From Marinobacter panjinensis (GTDB lineage Bacteria; Pseudomonadota; Gammaproteobacteria; Pseudomonadales; Oleiphilaceae), in contig NZ_SZYH01000001.1 of the NCBI RefSeq assembly GCF_005298175.1, forward strand, positions 1,674,001 through 1,738,000: a DNA stretch of 64,000 nt, read 5' to 3'. Both the position numbers and the translations under genes were made by a program. The notes under the pieces were generated by a model. The model did no database searches. It worked only from the letters and a program-made list of their open reading frames with translations, and had not been told where the DNA came from. This document shows, in pieces, positions 52,920-60,488 of this stretch (its first letter is position 1; the number at the start of each line of letters is the position of its first letter).

Positions 52920-54290
52920 TTATGCGCGGGTGTTCTGTTTAGTTCTCCCGCCGACCAGCTTAACTACCCGCTCCAGCATCGGGTCTTTGCCTTCCTCGCG
53001 CCCTTTTCGTCCAAGGTACTTGAGACGGATGTGTGGCGGGATGCCGACATCTTCGTATATCTCACCGTCGTAGGCCCGGTAGATTTCATTGGACAAGGTC
53101 AGGTGCCAGCCATTTGGCAGATGGCGCTCGAGCGTGTCGGAAAGGATGCCATGGGTAGGCTCGCCAATAAGGGTGAGACGGGGATGCTGCAGCAATGAGA
53201 GCACGAAGATTTCTGCGGCACTTGCCGTTAGCTCGCTGGTCAGCACAAACAGGTTGCCCTGGTAAGTCTCATTGACAGGCGTGATATGGACAGACTGCTT
53301 TCCGGTGAATCCATTGCCACGACGGGCTGACTTGGTGAAAGCCAGCCGTTTGCGATCCATCAGGTACGCTGAAAAGCGCAGTGCGACACCATCGTACCCC
53401 CCACCATTATTGCGAAGATCGACCACCAGATTGGGGAGCTCGCCAACATCTGCCAGCACCCTCTTCATCACACTATCGACCGCACTGAGATCCGCAGCCG
53501 GTTTGCCTGACTTGCCGCTTTGCCCGGCCATGGCCCGAATGTTCAGGTAACCGATGAGGTCATTAAGGCATCCCCACTCCACCAGCCGGTTGCCGCCATG
53601 GCTAACGGCGCTTGCGAGATAATCCTCATGGATCACGTCACGCGCCGACTCTTTGAGATCGCCCAGGTAGCTGGTGAGTTCCCGGTCATCATTGGCGTCT
53701 TCAAGTTCCCGTGTCAGCCGACTGAAGAGCGCCGGCTGGGCACCTGCCCTGTAATGACCCCAGGGTGAATGCAGACGAATATGGCCATCCTTCAGGGGCC
53801 GTAGCATCGCAGCCATGATGGCAAAGAGCGTTTCCTGTGATGTGTTCGCGTTAATCTGGGGAAGATAGTCATGATGCGCCCGGTCCCAGGCCACACCCTT
53901 GAGTTCAAACAGGGCGTATTGCTCGTGAAAGGTTCGCCAGAAAACGTCAAAGTTGTATTGCGGATCCTTTGCCTCGTGCCTGTGACTTTCAGTGACACTG
54001 GCGGGCAATCCTTTCAGGCGACGGAAGCTGATGCGTGCTACTCCAGTTACCCGATGGGCACTGAACGCCTGGCCACTAGGGGATACCGCCAAATCTTCGT
54101 AATAGTGGCCAAGTTCTTCAATACTGCCCTCATCAATCTTCAGGCAGCTGATGCTGGTTTCTTCAAAAAGGGTGTACCAATCTTCCTCGATCAGCAACAC
54201 ATTGCCGTAACCCTGGGAACGCCAGACACCCTGCAGGCGCGCAAAATCAGGGCTGGAAAGAGAACTGCCTCGGCGTTGGGCGGTTTTCAT
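52920..54290 (-). CDS. S41-family peptidase
   Basis: 456 residues from ATG 54290, chosen because GGAG lies six bases upstream. The C-terminal S41 domain shows NLVVDLRNNGGGYDGVALRF, LFVLTSELTASAAEIFVLSL with the nucleophilic Ser, and GEPTHGILSDTLERHLPNGW. No signal peptide is evident, so it is cytoplasmic or unconventional. The N-terminal 150 residues are a separate beta domain as in tricorn-core-like proteases. Confidence 0.85.
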   Translation of the reverse strand: MKTAQRRGSSLSSPDFARLQGVWRSQGYGNVLLIEEDWYTLFEETSISCLKIDEGSIEELGHYYEDLAVSPSGQAFSAHRVTGVARISFRRLKGLPASVTESHRHEAKDPQYNFDVFWRTFHEQYALFELKGVAWDRAHHDYLPQINANTSQETLFAIMAAMLRPLKDGHIRLHSPWGHYRAGAQPALFSRLTRELEDANDDRELTSYLGDLKESARDVIHEDYLASAVSHGGNRLVEWGCLNDLIGYLNIRAMAGQSGKSGKPAADLSAVDSVMKRVLADVGELPNLVVDLRNNGGGYDGVALRFSAYLMDRKRLAFTKSARRGNGFTGKQSVHITPVNETYQGNLFVLTSELTASAAEIFVLSLLQHPRLTLIGEPTHGILSDTLERHLPNGWHLTLSNEIYRAYDGEIYEDVGIPPHIRLKYLGRKGREEGKDPMLERVVKLVGGRTKQNTRA

Positions 54291-54475
54291 AGAGGACTCC
54301 AGGTCCATTTCTGTTGTTTTCAGACGTCAGGCTACAGTCACACAACCATTGCACCTTTCTTCGCCGCAAAAAAGTGTTTTAATTTGGAAAAGACATCAAA
54401 ACGCCACCGATTTTTGGAAGTATTCCAAAAAACTGCCAAGCTTGAAGTATAGAAGCCTGAGATTAGGGGCCTGAA

Positions 54476-54513
54476 ATCGGATGCATGAATTGGTATCGGA
54501 TGCATGAATTGGT
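54476..54513 (+). repeat. 19-bp perfect tandem duplication
   Basis: ATCGGATGCATGAATTGGT occurs twice head to tail, 15 bp before the universal-stress-protein start. It may lengthen the untranslated leader and contains an extra ATG. Confidence 0.9.
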
Positions 54514-54528
54514 AAAAGGAGCACCATT

Positions 54529-54948
54529 ATGTACCGCAAGATTCTAGTACCCGTAGACATGACACACATGGACAAACTTTCCAAAGCACTGGATACCGCC
54601 ATCGATATTGGCAAGCACTATGGTGCCAGTATCTGCTACGTCGCAGTGACCAACAGCACGCCCTCTGCGGCGGCGCACAACCCGAAAGAACTGGCGTCCA
54701 AGCTTGCTGACTTTGCAAACGAGCAGGGCCAGACCCATGGCATCAAGACGGAAAGCAAAGTGATGCCCACGGCTGACACCGCCGTTGAGCTGGATGACCG
54801 TTTGCTGGAAGCCATCAAAGACACAGGCGCAGACCTTGTCGTAATGGCCTCCCATGCGCCCGGCATCGGGGACAAGCTGCACATTATCCACTCCAATGGC
54901 TCCATCATCGTCAAGCACAGCGATGTGTCGGTCTTTGTGGTTCGCTAG
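54529..54948 (+). CDS. Universal stress protein (UspA family)
   Basis: 139 residues. YRKILVPVDMTH at the N-terminus, LVVMASHAPGIGD and NGSIIVKHSDVSVFVVR match the Usp fold with the ATP-binding G-x2-G-x9-G(S) region in a modified form (APGIGDKLHIIHSNGS). A cytoplasmic stress-response protein. AAAGGAG lies upstream. It is the last ordinary gene before the cassette array. Confidence 0.88.
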   Translation: MYRKILVPVDMTHMDKLSKALDTAIDIGKHYGASICYVAVTNSTPSAAAHNPKELASKLADFANEQGQTHGIKTESKVMPTADTAVELDDRLLEAIKDTGADLVVMASHAPGIGDKLHIIHSNGSIIVKHSDVSVFVVR

Positions 54949-55233
54949 CGCAGCGCCCGTCAGAAAACAGGACGAACAGCCATCGGAATGATGGTTCAAA
55001 GGGTTTTCCTGTCAGCTATGCGCTATGGGCAGAAGGAGCAGGAAGACGCCTGGCTGATTCACGGTGACCTGTCCGAGGTTGGTATTGGGACCATAATTTG
55101 GCCGGAGATTGACGCCATAAATTGGCCGCTTGGGTCGCAAAGCGAACGTTCAACTGGTGCAATAACGACGGTGGTGATGGGCGGCAACGTAGCCCAGCGC
55201 AAATGGCGTTCCATTGATCACAAGGTTAGTGGT

Positions 55234-55770
55234 TTATATCTCCAGGCTCGCAATCAACTTATTGAGATCAGACTCAACTACGGCTTGTGCCCGCATAAAC
55301 TCAGAAAATGCCTGTTCTTGAGTGATCGCCTCTAATGTCCCGGAGCTCTTGATGGATTCAACAACAAATGAAACGTTTGCCGTACCATCCGGCTGAGGCA
55401 TCAGCCTGACTGAGTCCAAATGATCTTGATGGGCAAAGGCGTTGCGCCGACTCAGTAAAACATGGAACGCGTTTTTATCGACTTTCAGCGAGAGCTCCTT
55501 AGCGATCGCCAGGATGAGCTTAACCTTTGCACCGAAAGACATTGTTGAGTTATTCAACAGGTATGAGTTGACGAATTCAAGTCGGTGATCTGGCGCTTCG
55601 ATGAACGCCGAGATGACACGTTTCATGATAGTTTCGACAACATTTGTAGCGCGAATAACAAAGACCAGGCGCTCTTCTTCTGAACTCAACTCTGTATCCA
55701 TAATCCCGCTCACGCCCTGAATAAGCCGCCAATTTGGAGCACCAGCAGAGAATTGGTTGGCTTCATTCAC
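55234..55770 (-). CDS. HEPN-like protein, partner B of an overlapping pair
   Basis: 178 residues, GTG start overlapping the TGA of the upstream gene (GTGA). All-helical; the motif SRRNAFAHQD contains R109-N-A-F-A-H114, an Rx4H arrangement typical of HEPN-domain ribonucleases or toxins. SFGAKVKLILAIAKEL lies about 30 residues before it. The upstream protein has the same two motifs in the same order, so the pair are distant paralogues sharing one cassette. No antitoxin of another fold is visible. RNA cleavage is inferred, not shown. Confidence 0.75.
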   Translation of the reverse strand: MNEANQFSAGAPNWRLIQGVSGIMDTELSSEEERLVFVIRATNVVETIMKRVISAFIEAPDHRLEFVNSYLLNNSTMSFGAKVKLILAIAKELSLKVDKNAFHVLLSRRNAFAHQDHLDSVRLMPQPDGTANVSFVVESIKSSGTLEAITQEQAFSEFMRAQAVVESDLNKLIASLEI

Positions 55771-56381
55771 TGGTTGGGCTCTTTAGTTTCAAGATTCTCC
55801 GATGCCTCGTTGACAAGCTCTGAGCAATCCTTGAAAACAGACTCAAGCTCAGTCCAAAACTCGTCAGTAAGATTCAGCTCTTTACTTCCGCCGGAGTAAT
55901 ATTTAACAAAACAGCCTTTTCTATTGTCGTGCTGGACTTTTCCGTGCGCGAAGGCGTTTCGCCACCCCATGATGCTTTTGAGCGCACTCTGCAATCTGTT
56001 TTTCTTCTTACCTTTCAACAAGTCCTCATGGTTGACGACTTTTGAAATAAGTTCTTTTTTTGAACTGAATGAGAGAGCAGATGACTGCAGTATTTCTCTT
56101 TCAAAAACATCTCTACGATGATCGTGTTTGACGAAAGGCCCCATGAAGTATCTTAGTAAAAGCCCTTCTAGCTGTTGTTCAATAGAGGTGGTTGCATAAA
56201 GCACTTTTCCGCCATTGGCTCTAGCTTTTTCCATGCTCTCGGAAATTTCGCTGTTCATCGCAGTGCCAAGCGGAACCACGAGAAGGCCGTCTTCGTTCTC
56301 GACCGCATTGCTATAGTCAAGATTTTGAGTATCGATTGTTATAGAGACGGTCTGGGTCAAAGGGAGTTTGATATCTTTCAT
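55767..56381 (-). CDS. HEPN-like protein, partner A of an overlapping pair
   Basis: 204 residues. A roughly 60-residue N-terminal beta extension (LPLTQTVSITIDTQNLDYSN, GLLVVPLGTAM) is followed by a helical domain with SFSSKKELISKVV and MGWRNAFAHGK (R141 to H146). The shared SF..K..LI and RNAFAH motifs link it to partner B. It is first in the cassette and is directly preceded by an attC. The N-terminal extension is absent in partner B. Confidence 0.75.
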   Translation of the reverse strand: MKDIKLPLTQTVSITIDTQNLDYSNAVENEDGLLVVPLGTAMNSEISESMEKARANGGKVLYATTSIEQQLEGLLLRYFMGPFVKHDHRRDVFEREILQSSALSFSSKKELISKVVNHEDLLKGKKKNRLQSALKSIMGWRNAFAHGKVQHDNRKGCFVKYYSGGSKELNLTDEFWTELESVFKDCSELVNEASENLETKEPNQ

Positions 56382-56395
56382 AAAGTTTTATTTGA

Positions 56396-56467
56396 GCCTG
56401 ACGCTTTGCTCACCGGAAAATTAGGAGCGCAGCGAGTAATTTTTCCGCGTGCAGCAACTTGTTGGGA
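56396..56467 (-). repeat. attC-like recombination site 1
   Basis: In gene orientation TCCCAAC + AAGTTGCTGCACGCGG ... CCGGTGAGCAAAGC + GTCAGGC, 72 bp. The inner arms pair well (TTGCT/AGCAA, CCGG region). The core has GTC instead of GTT. It separates the AbiJ-like cassette from the HEPN pair. Confidence 0.7.
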
Positions 56468-56468
56468 G

Positions 56469-57329
56469 TCATTCCAATGCCCGTCCCAGCAAGCCAGCAG
56501 CGTCCGATTTGGCAATCAGGTAATTGACGAATGCTGAGCAAGAAACCAGCATGTATTTAGCTTCGTCAAAGCCGACGTTAGGCTCCTCAAGGATTGCATG
56601 CCGAATCCCATCCGAATCGCTCGTATATCCATACAATCTGATGAATCCTTGCTTCATGGCGCCGTGTATCGGCACCGACTTTTCTAGTTCTGCCAACGCG
56701 CCAGCTAGTCCCTGAGCATCCGAACCGGAAATCTGTTTAACGACTGACTCGACGGCGCTGATAGATTCCTTAATAGAATTTCGATACTCGGGGTTTGGCT
56801 TTCGCCCAAGCAATGTGAGCGCCGTATGGATGTGCGACCTAGCGCCCGACAGCCCTTTGCTTGAGCTTGCTTCCAATGCATCTGAAATGGCTCCAGTTTC
56901 AGCCGGATTAGAAATTGGTGCCAAAACGCCAGCTACGAAGCGATAACCAGACAACTCCGACACAAAGATTTCATTATAACCCTTCTCGATACGCTCCTGA
57001 TCGCGCCCCTGATAGTCGATAATCATCTGATTGTTGGCGACCAAAAATTCAATGAGATCGTAGACCTCATACCATTCGAGACCATAGAAATAGGCTTTGA
57101 TCCATTTCCGACATTCATAATCTCGGAACGGAAGCTCATCTACAGGAACCTTCCGAAAGAACTGCGCAACAAATTTTGAGACGCGGATCCAATGATCATG
57201 ACGCAGCGAATGGAATTGAGAATGGACGAAGTTCCACAAAGAGTTCCGAAGCTCATCAGACATGCCCTCTGTCTGGATGTTGTGAACTGGTTCGACAATG
57301 CCTATTCGCTCGGAAAACTTCTTTGTCAC
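56469..57329 (-). CDS. AbiJ-like abortive-infection protein (AbiJ-NTD4 plus HEPN)
   Basis: 286 residues, GTG start. The N-terminus KKFSERIGIVEPVHNIQTEG then SDELRNSLWNFV matches the AbiJ N-terminal domain 4. The C-terminal half has the Abi/HEPN signature: YRNSIKESISAVESVVKQI near 182-200, LAGALAELEK, IHGAMKQGFIRLYGYTSDSD and GIRHA at 241-245. AbiJ proteins protect lactococci from phage by abortive infection, and HEPN members act as RNases. Flanked by attC-like sites on both sides. A strong family match. Confidence 0.85.
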   Translation of the reverse strand: MTKKFSERIGIVEPVHNIQTEGMSDELRNSLWNFVHSQFHSLRHDHWIRVSKFVAQFFRKVPVDELPFRDYECRKWIKAYFYGLEWYEVYDLIEFLVANNQMIIDYQGRDQERIEKGYNEIFVSELSGYRFVAGVLAPISNPAETGAISDALEASSSKGLSGARSHIHTALTLLGRKPNPEYRNSIKESISAVESVVKQISGSDAQGLAGALAELEKSVPIHGAMKQGFIRLYGYTSDSDGIRHAILEEPNVGFDEAKYMLVSCSAFVNYLIAKSDAAGLLGRALE

Positions 57330-57355
57330 AGGCCTATACCTTTGCTTTCAATGAC

Positions 57356-57439
57356 GCCCAACGCCAGCCAGCATGCGCGCCTTCGGAATGGAGGCGAAGC
57401 CGCAATGCAGTGGGCGTCGCGTGACTGGCCTTGTTAGGA
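57356..57439 (-). repeat. attC-like recombination site 2
   Basis: In gene orientation TCCTAAC + AAGGCCAGTC ... GCTGGCTGGC + GTTGGGC, 84 bp, with a CGGCTTCGCCTCC central arm. Outer and inner arms pair with unpaired bases between, as in attC sites. Confidence 0.7.
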
Positions 57440-57467
57440 GCGATCGGGTGCATTGGGCGAAATCGAG

Positions 57468-57776
57468 CTATAGATTGTAGAAGTAGCACTCGCCGGAAAC
57501 AGATTCCCCGCTCTCTGTTTCCGCACTTTCTAACTCGGCGTAACGCTCGGAATAACGGTAGCACTCACCGGAAACTGATTCCCCGTCTCCTGTCTCAGCT
57601 CCATCGAGCTCACCGTATTGATCGCTATACATATAGCATTCGCCATCGACGTCTTGCCCACTTTCGGTGGAAGCGCCATCTAGTTCGCAATACTTGCCTT
57701 GGTAACCCTGCGCACTCAAGTTAAGCGAGTAGAAAATCACGAACGCGAATACCGATATGATCTGTAATCTCTGCAT
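57468..57776 (-). CDS. Secreted protein of three 25-residue Cys/Glu-rich repeats
   Basis: 102 residues. A signal peptide (QIISVFAFVIFYSLNLSA) is followed by three tandem repeats at about 29-53, 54-78 and 79-100, each built as Y-x-ELD/ESA-x-ES-G-x-x-V-x-GECY-x-YS. Each repeat has one GEC cysteine. AGGAG precedes the ATG. I do not recognise the family. Export from an integron cassette and the regular Tyr/Cys/acidic pattern suggest a structural, metal-binding or inhibitory role, which is speculative. Confidence 0.75.
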   Translation of the reverse strand: MQRLQIISVFAFVIFYSLNLSAQGYQGKYCELDGASTESGQDVDGECYMYSDQYGELDGAETGDGESVSGECYRYSERYAELESAETESGESVSGECYFYNL

Positions 57777-57798
57777 TTTATTACTCCTTGGCGAAGAC

Positions 57799-57870
57799 GC
57801 CTAACGCCTTGGCTCTGCGGCGCACCGAAGCGCCAGCGGAGGTGAGTCCGACAACAGCCATTGGTTAGGC
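57799..57870 (-). repeat. attC-like recombination site 3 (best copy)
   Basis: In gene orientation GCCTAAC + CAATGGCTGTTGTCGG ... AGAGCCAAGGC + GTTAGGC, 72 bp. Both 7-bp cores are perfect and complementary, and the inner arms GGCT/AGCC pair. A textbook integron attC. Confidence 0.88.
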
Positions 57871-57889
57871 ATAAATCCCAACCAGCCGC

Positions 57890-58810
57890 TCATTCGCCCG
57901 CTGCATCCGGGTGATCAGTCCAGTCACAAACACCACAACTTGAAAAGTATTCACCGTCGTCACCTATGGACAGATCAAAGTGCGTTCTGATGTTCCGTGA
58001 CTTACAAACCGGGCACTCTTCATTCTTGTCAAATCGGCTCCTTTCCAGAATCTGGATAAAATGGCCAATCACCGTTTGGCAAGAATGAATTGCTATAGAA
58101 GACGCTGTCTGATTGGCGCTCCTTGAGTGAGTAAGCCAGTTCACCAACTGCCAAGACTCTTTTGCGACACTCTTCAAGTGTTGCCTCAGAGTCTTATTGC
58201 TACTCCCAGGGCACAACTGGTTCATCAGAACAATTGACCAATCGATAAAATTGGCATCTTGCGGTTGTTCTATACCCTCTGGTATTTCAGTTCTCCGTCT
58301 TAGGGCACCAATCAGCGAAATTAGAGCTTCCCTTAGCAGCATTCCGACGGTTTGGTAATCCTCGGCCTCAACAGCGCTATCATGCCTGTCGGATGCCTGC
58401 TCCTCGCGGCGAATCACTTCATCGAATGGGCTTGGCTCTCCTGCATCGACATTATCCGACCGGCTTCTGAGGCGCATCATAAGCCCAATATGGAAAGACA
58501 AAGTGTAGTCGAGGCTTGGAAAATGCTTTTGGGAATAGAGGTTGGTGAGATTCGTTATGACCCACCAACGGTTACTATCGGTAGTTACATCCCACATTTC
58601 GTAGGTATCGCCTAACACAACCTCGGTCTTGATACGCTCAACGTGTTGAACCTCTTCGTCACGAGCCTGACCCTCAACATAGCTCGCAATGTCAGCCTCA
58701 GAATAAGGATCTCGATCGATGCTGTATCTGGCGAGCTCTTCCGGAGGAACAGGATGATCATGTACGACACATTCGTCAGTCACTTCCTTTTCATCATGTG
58801 GTTTGACCAC
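57890..58810 (-). CDS. Cassette protein with C-terminal zinc ribbon
   Basis: 306 residues, GTG start after AGGAGG. An acidic N-terminus, a helical middle (EDYQTVGMLLREALISLIGA, LRQHLKSVAKESWQLVNWLT) and a C-terminal zinc ribbon CPVC ... CGVC with a 25-residue loop. The GCTGTTAGGC core sits immediately before the RBS, so the cassette begins at the gene. Helical-plus-zinc-ribbon proteins of this kind often occur in defence loci, but no function can be assigned. Confidence 0.7.
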   Translation of the reverse strand: MVKPHDEKEVTDECVVHDHPVPPEELARYSIDRDPYSEADIASYVEGQARDEEVQHVERIKTEVVLGDTYEMWDVTTDSNRWWVITNLTNLYSQKHFPSLDYTLSFHIGLMMRLRSRSDNVDAGEPSPFDEVIRREEQASDRHDSAVEAEDYQTVGMLLREALISLIGALRRRTEIPEGIEQPQDANFIDWSIVLMNQLCPGSSNKTLRQHLKSVAKESWQLVNWLTHSRSANQTASSIAIHSCQTVIGHFIQILERSRFDKNEECPVCKSRNIRTHFDLSIGDDGEYFSSCGVCDWTDHPDAAGE

Positions 58811-58828
58811 GTTACCTCCTGCCTAACA

Positions 58829-59104
58829 GCAATTAGGCAGCGCGCTTCATCATTGCAGAAATTTGACTGCGTCATTTTACTGACTTTGAACCATCGATCG
58901 CGCTGCACATAAATTTATAAAACAATAGCTTAGCCGAGCATGGCCAACTCTGCCATGTAATCATTCAGCGTCTAAAAGTTGCTCTCGCAATCATACTGGA
59001 TGAAATGGCTGGGATTAGCTCGTAGGATCTGAAGGAAAGGCCTGACTCGAATGTTCACTCTTGTTTAAGATCGAGGGAAGGCTGCGAGGGTCGCAAAGCG
59101 AACA
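58829..59104 (-). repeat. 275-bp direct repeat, copy A
   Basis: About 276 bp, closely similar to 62,551-62,824. In gene orientation it carries a short 3' coding remnant (HFIQYD, ending LAMLG and a stop in this copy), an AT-rich tail and a TGCCTAA/TTAGGCA palindrome (58,820-58,839). Similarity to copy B stops at the TTAGG core. Likely the 3' part of a cassette, or an attI-like segment, present twice. Confidence 0.7.
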
Positions 59105-59224
59105 TTTATATGGTTCGATAACGTTGAGCTTTGCAGAGCTTTTGGCACGGCGAAGCTGTGAAAAATTGTCCGACAACGGCGACTTGTTCGATAGCAAAAG
59201 ATGGCGATCCCGCAAGATACCGCG

Positions 59225-60388
59225 TCACAGTGACAACAACTCAGTTATGCTGAGAGTAGTTTCGACGACCGTCATATCAATTGCTATCTCAATCTCTTTG
59301 GGCTTCGGTAAGTTGTCGGCGAAAATAGTGCCTTTTAATTTAATTACTTGGCTACTTCTAGAGCCGAAGTAGACAATTTCCGACCAGACCTTACGTCCGG
59401 GCTGCAGGTCACCACAATCAACCTCGACACAAGAGTTTTCAATCGTAACGGAGCCCGGGATCTTAGAGTTGATGGTCGGGAGTGCCTGTGGACCATGCAT
59501 CAAAAAAGGGTTTTGTTTCTTATGCGGGCGCGACGGTAAATCAGAATCGTCGACTATGGCTACTTCAAAGTCGCCTATTACCTTAAAATCGACCTGAACA
59601 TTACGAGCAGCAACTTCACCTTTGTTCTTTATCATGAATCGAATGGGTCGGAACAAACGATGCATAAACTCGAAGTTAGCTAATTCCCGATAATAGCTAG
59701 TGTTAACGTCGAAGCTATTAATACTAGAAACGAAGGAGGCCCCCAGTCCAAAAGTATCGCCGGGCTCTGGTGGCCGAAAGTTCGGAATTTCACTTTGTTC
59801 GGGAACCGAGCAGTTTTCTGCCTCCCAATCAATCCTTGCTCCAAGCGACTCTTCCTTTTCCGGATCAGCAAGTTCAACAACCAAATCGCAAGATGGCTCA
59901 TGCGATACCCCACCCATTTTGGCTATCTCATCTATCGATGCGGGTTTAGTCGGATCTGTCGAGCTTCCTCGCCGGACATAAACCGTTTCTTTCGATAGCT
60001 TGCCATAATCTCGCTTCAGATAAATGGGGCGGTCTTGCTGCTCTATTTTTATTATTCCTACTTGCTTGCCCTCAAACTCAAAGGCTTCATAGTGAAAGCG
60101 GATTGGTCGGTTTGTCCGATTGTTCACAAATTGTTGTAGTACATGGTCATCCAGATGCTCTGAGTGTTCTAGGCCAACGACTTCACCCCGACCTCCACGA
60201 ACTTCCTTTACGCCGATTAGGATAAAGGCATCAGATCGACGCCAAGCGTTTGCGAATCCCAAGATGTCCTTTAAGAGCTCCGACTTCACATCTTCGCTTT
60301 CTTTCGAAAAACGGTATTGCTGTTTCTTAAAGTCCAGCGTCGTGCTCTCTTCCTCATAGATAAGGTTTTCGAAAAGCCCGATATTCAT
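59225..60388 (-). CDS. AlbA_2 (Schlafen-type) domain protein
   Basis: 387 residues. Residues 1-160 match the AlbA_2/Schlafen DNA/RNA-binding domain: LIYEEESTTLDFKKQQYRF, LLKDILGFANAWRRSDAFIL, IGVKEVRGGRGEVVGLEHSE and ETVYVRRGSSTDPTKPASID. The second half is a beta-rich domain with FRPIRFMIKNKGEVAARNVQ and QVIKLKGTIFADNLPKP, resembling an Ig-like or DUF-type accessory domain. AlbA_2 proteins occur in many phage-defence and tRNA-targeting systems. Function inferred from the domain only. Confidence 0.8.
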   Translation of the reverse strand: MNIGLFENLIYEEESTTLDFKKQQYRFSKESEDVKSELLKDILGFANAWRRSDAFILIGVKEVRGGRGEVVGLEHSEHLDDHVLQQFVNNRTNRPIRFHYEAFEFEGKQVGIIKIEQQDRPIYLKRDYGKLSKETVYVRRGSSTDPTKPASIDEIAKMGGVSHEPSCDLVVELADPEKEESLGARIDWEAENCSVPEQSEIPNFRPPEPGDTFGLGASFVSSINSFDVNTSYYRELANFEFMHRLFRPIRFMIKNKGEVAARNVQVDFKVIGDFEVAIVDDSDLPSRPHKKQNPFLMHGPQALPTINSKIPGSVTIENSCVEVDCGDLQPGRKVWSEIVYFGSRSSQVIKLKGTIFADNLPKPKEIEIAIDMTVVETTLSITELLSL

Positions 60389-60408
60389 TCGATACTCCGC
60401 ACTGAATC

Positions 60409-60430
60409 AAAAAAGCGCATCGCGCTTTTA
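60409..60430 (-). terminator. Intrinsic terminator inside the array
   Basis: AAAAGCGC / GCGCTTTT perfect 8-bp stem with an ATC loop; on the minus strand it is followed by TTTTTTG. It lies between the DUF3800 and AlbA_2 genes and would stop read-through, so the downstream gene may need its own promoter. Confidence 0.7.
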
Positions 60431-60488
60431 TTGGTGGTATTGGAACGCCAGCTCTAAGCGGCTCCCTGACAACGGCCACTGGTTAAAA

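Noticed and set aside
55090..55131. Two CCATAA(A/T)TTGGCCG words as an IS terminus
   Set aside because: The two words are only about 25 bp apart, and no transposase or target duplication could be found; too little to call an IS.
54988..55335. Plus-strand 115-codon ORF at the left edge of the array
   Set aside because: It crosses the GGTCGCAAAGCG boundary into the 3' end of a minus-strand gene, so its two halves have different origins; no domain seen.
57468..57776. CRISPR-like repeat array in the three-repeat protein region
   Set aside because: The 75-bp units are diverged coding repeats without unique spacers; the periodicity is in the protein.
59115..59193. attC site after the AlbA_2 gene
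   Set aside because: Arms are visible but the two cores (CGATAAC and GTTCGAT) are not complementary to each other or to the consensus.
60440..60488. attC site between the DUF3800 and AlbA_2 genes
   Set aside because: Only 49 bp long and the right core (GTTCCAA) does not fit; listed in the array description as doubtful instead of as a feature.
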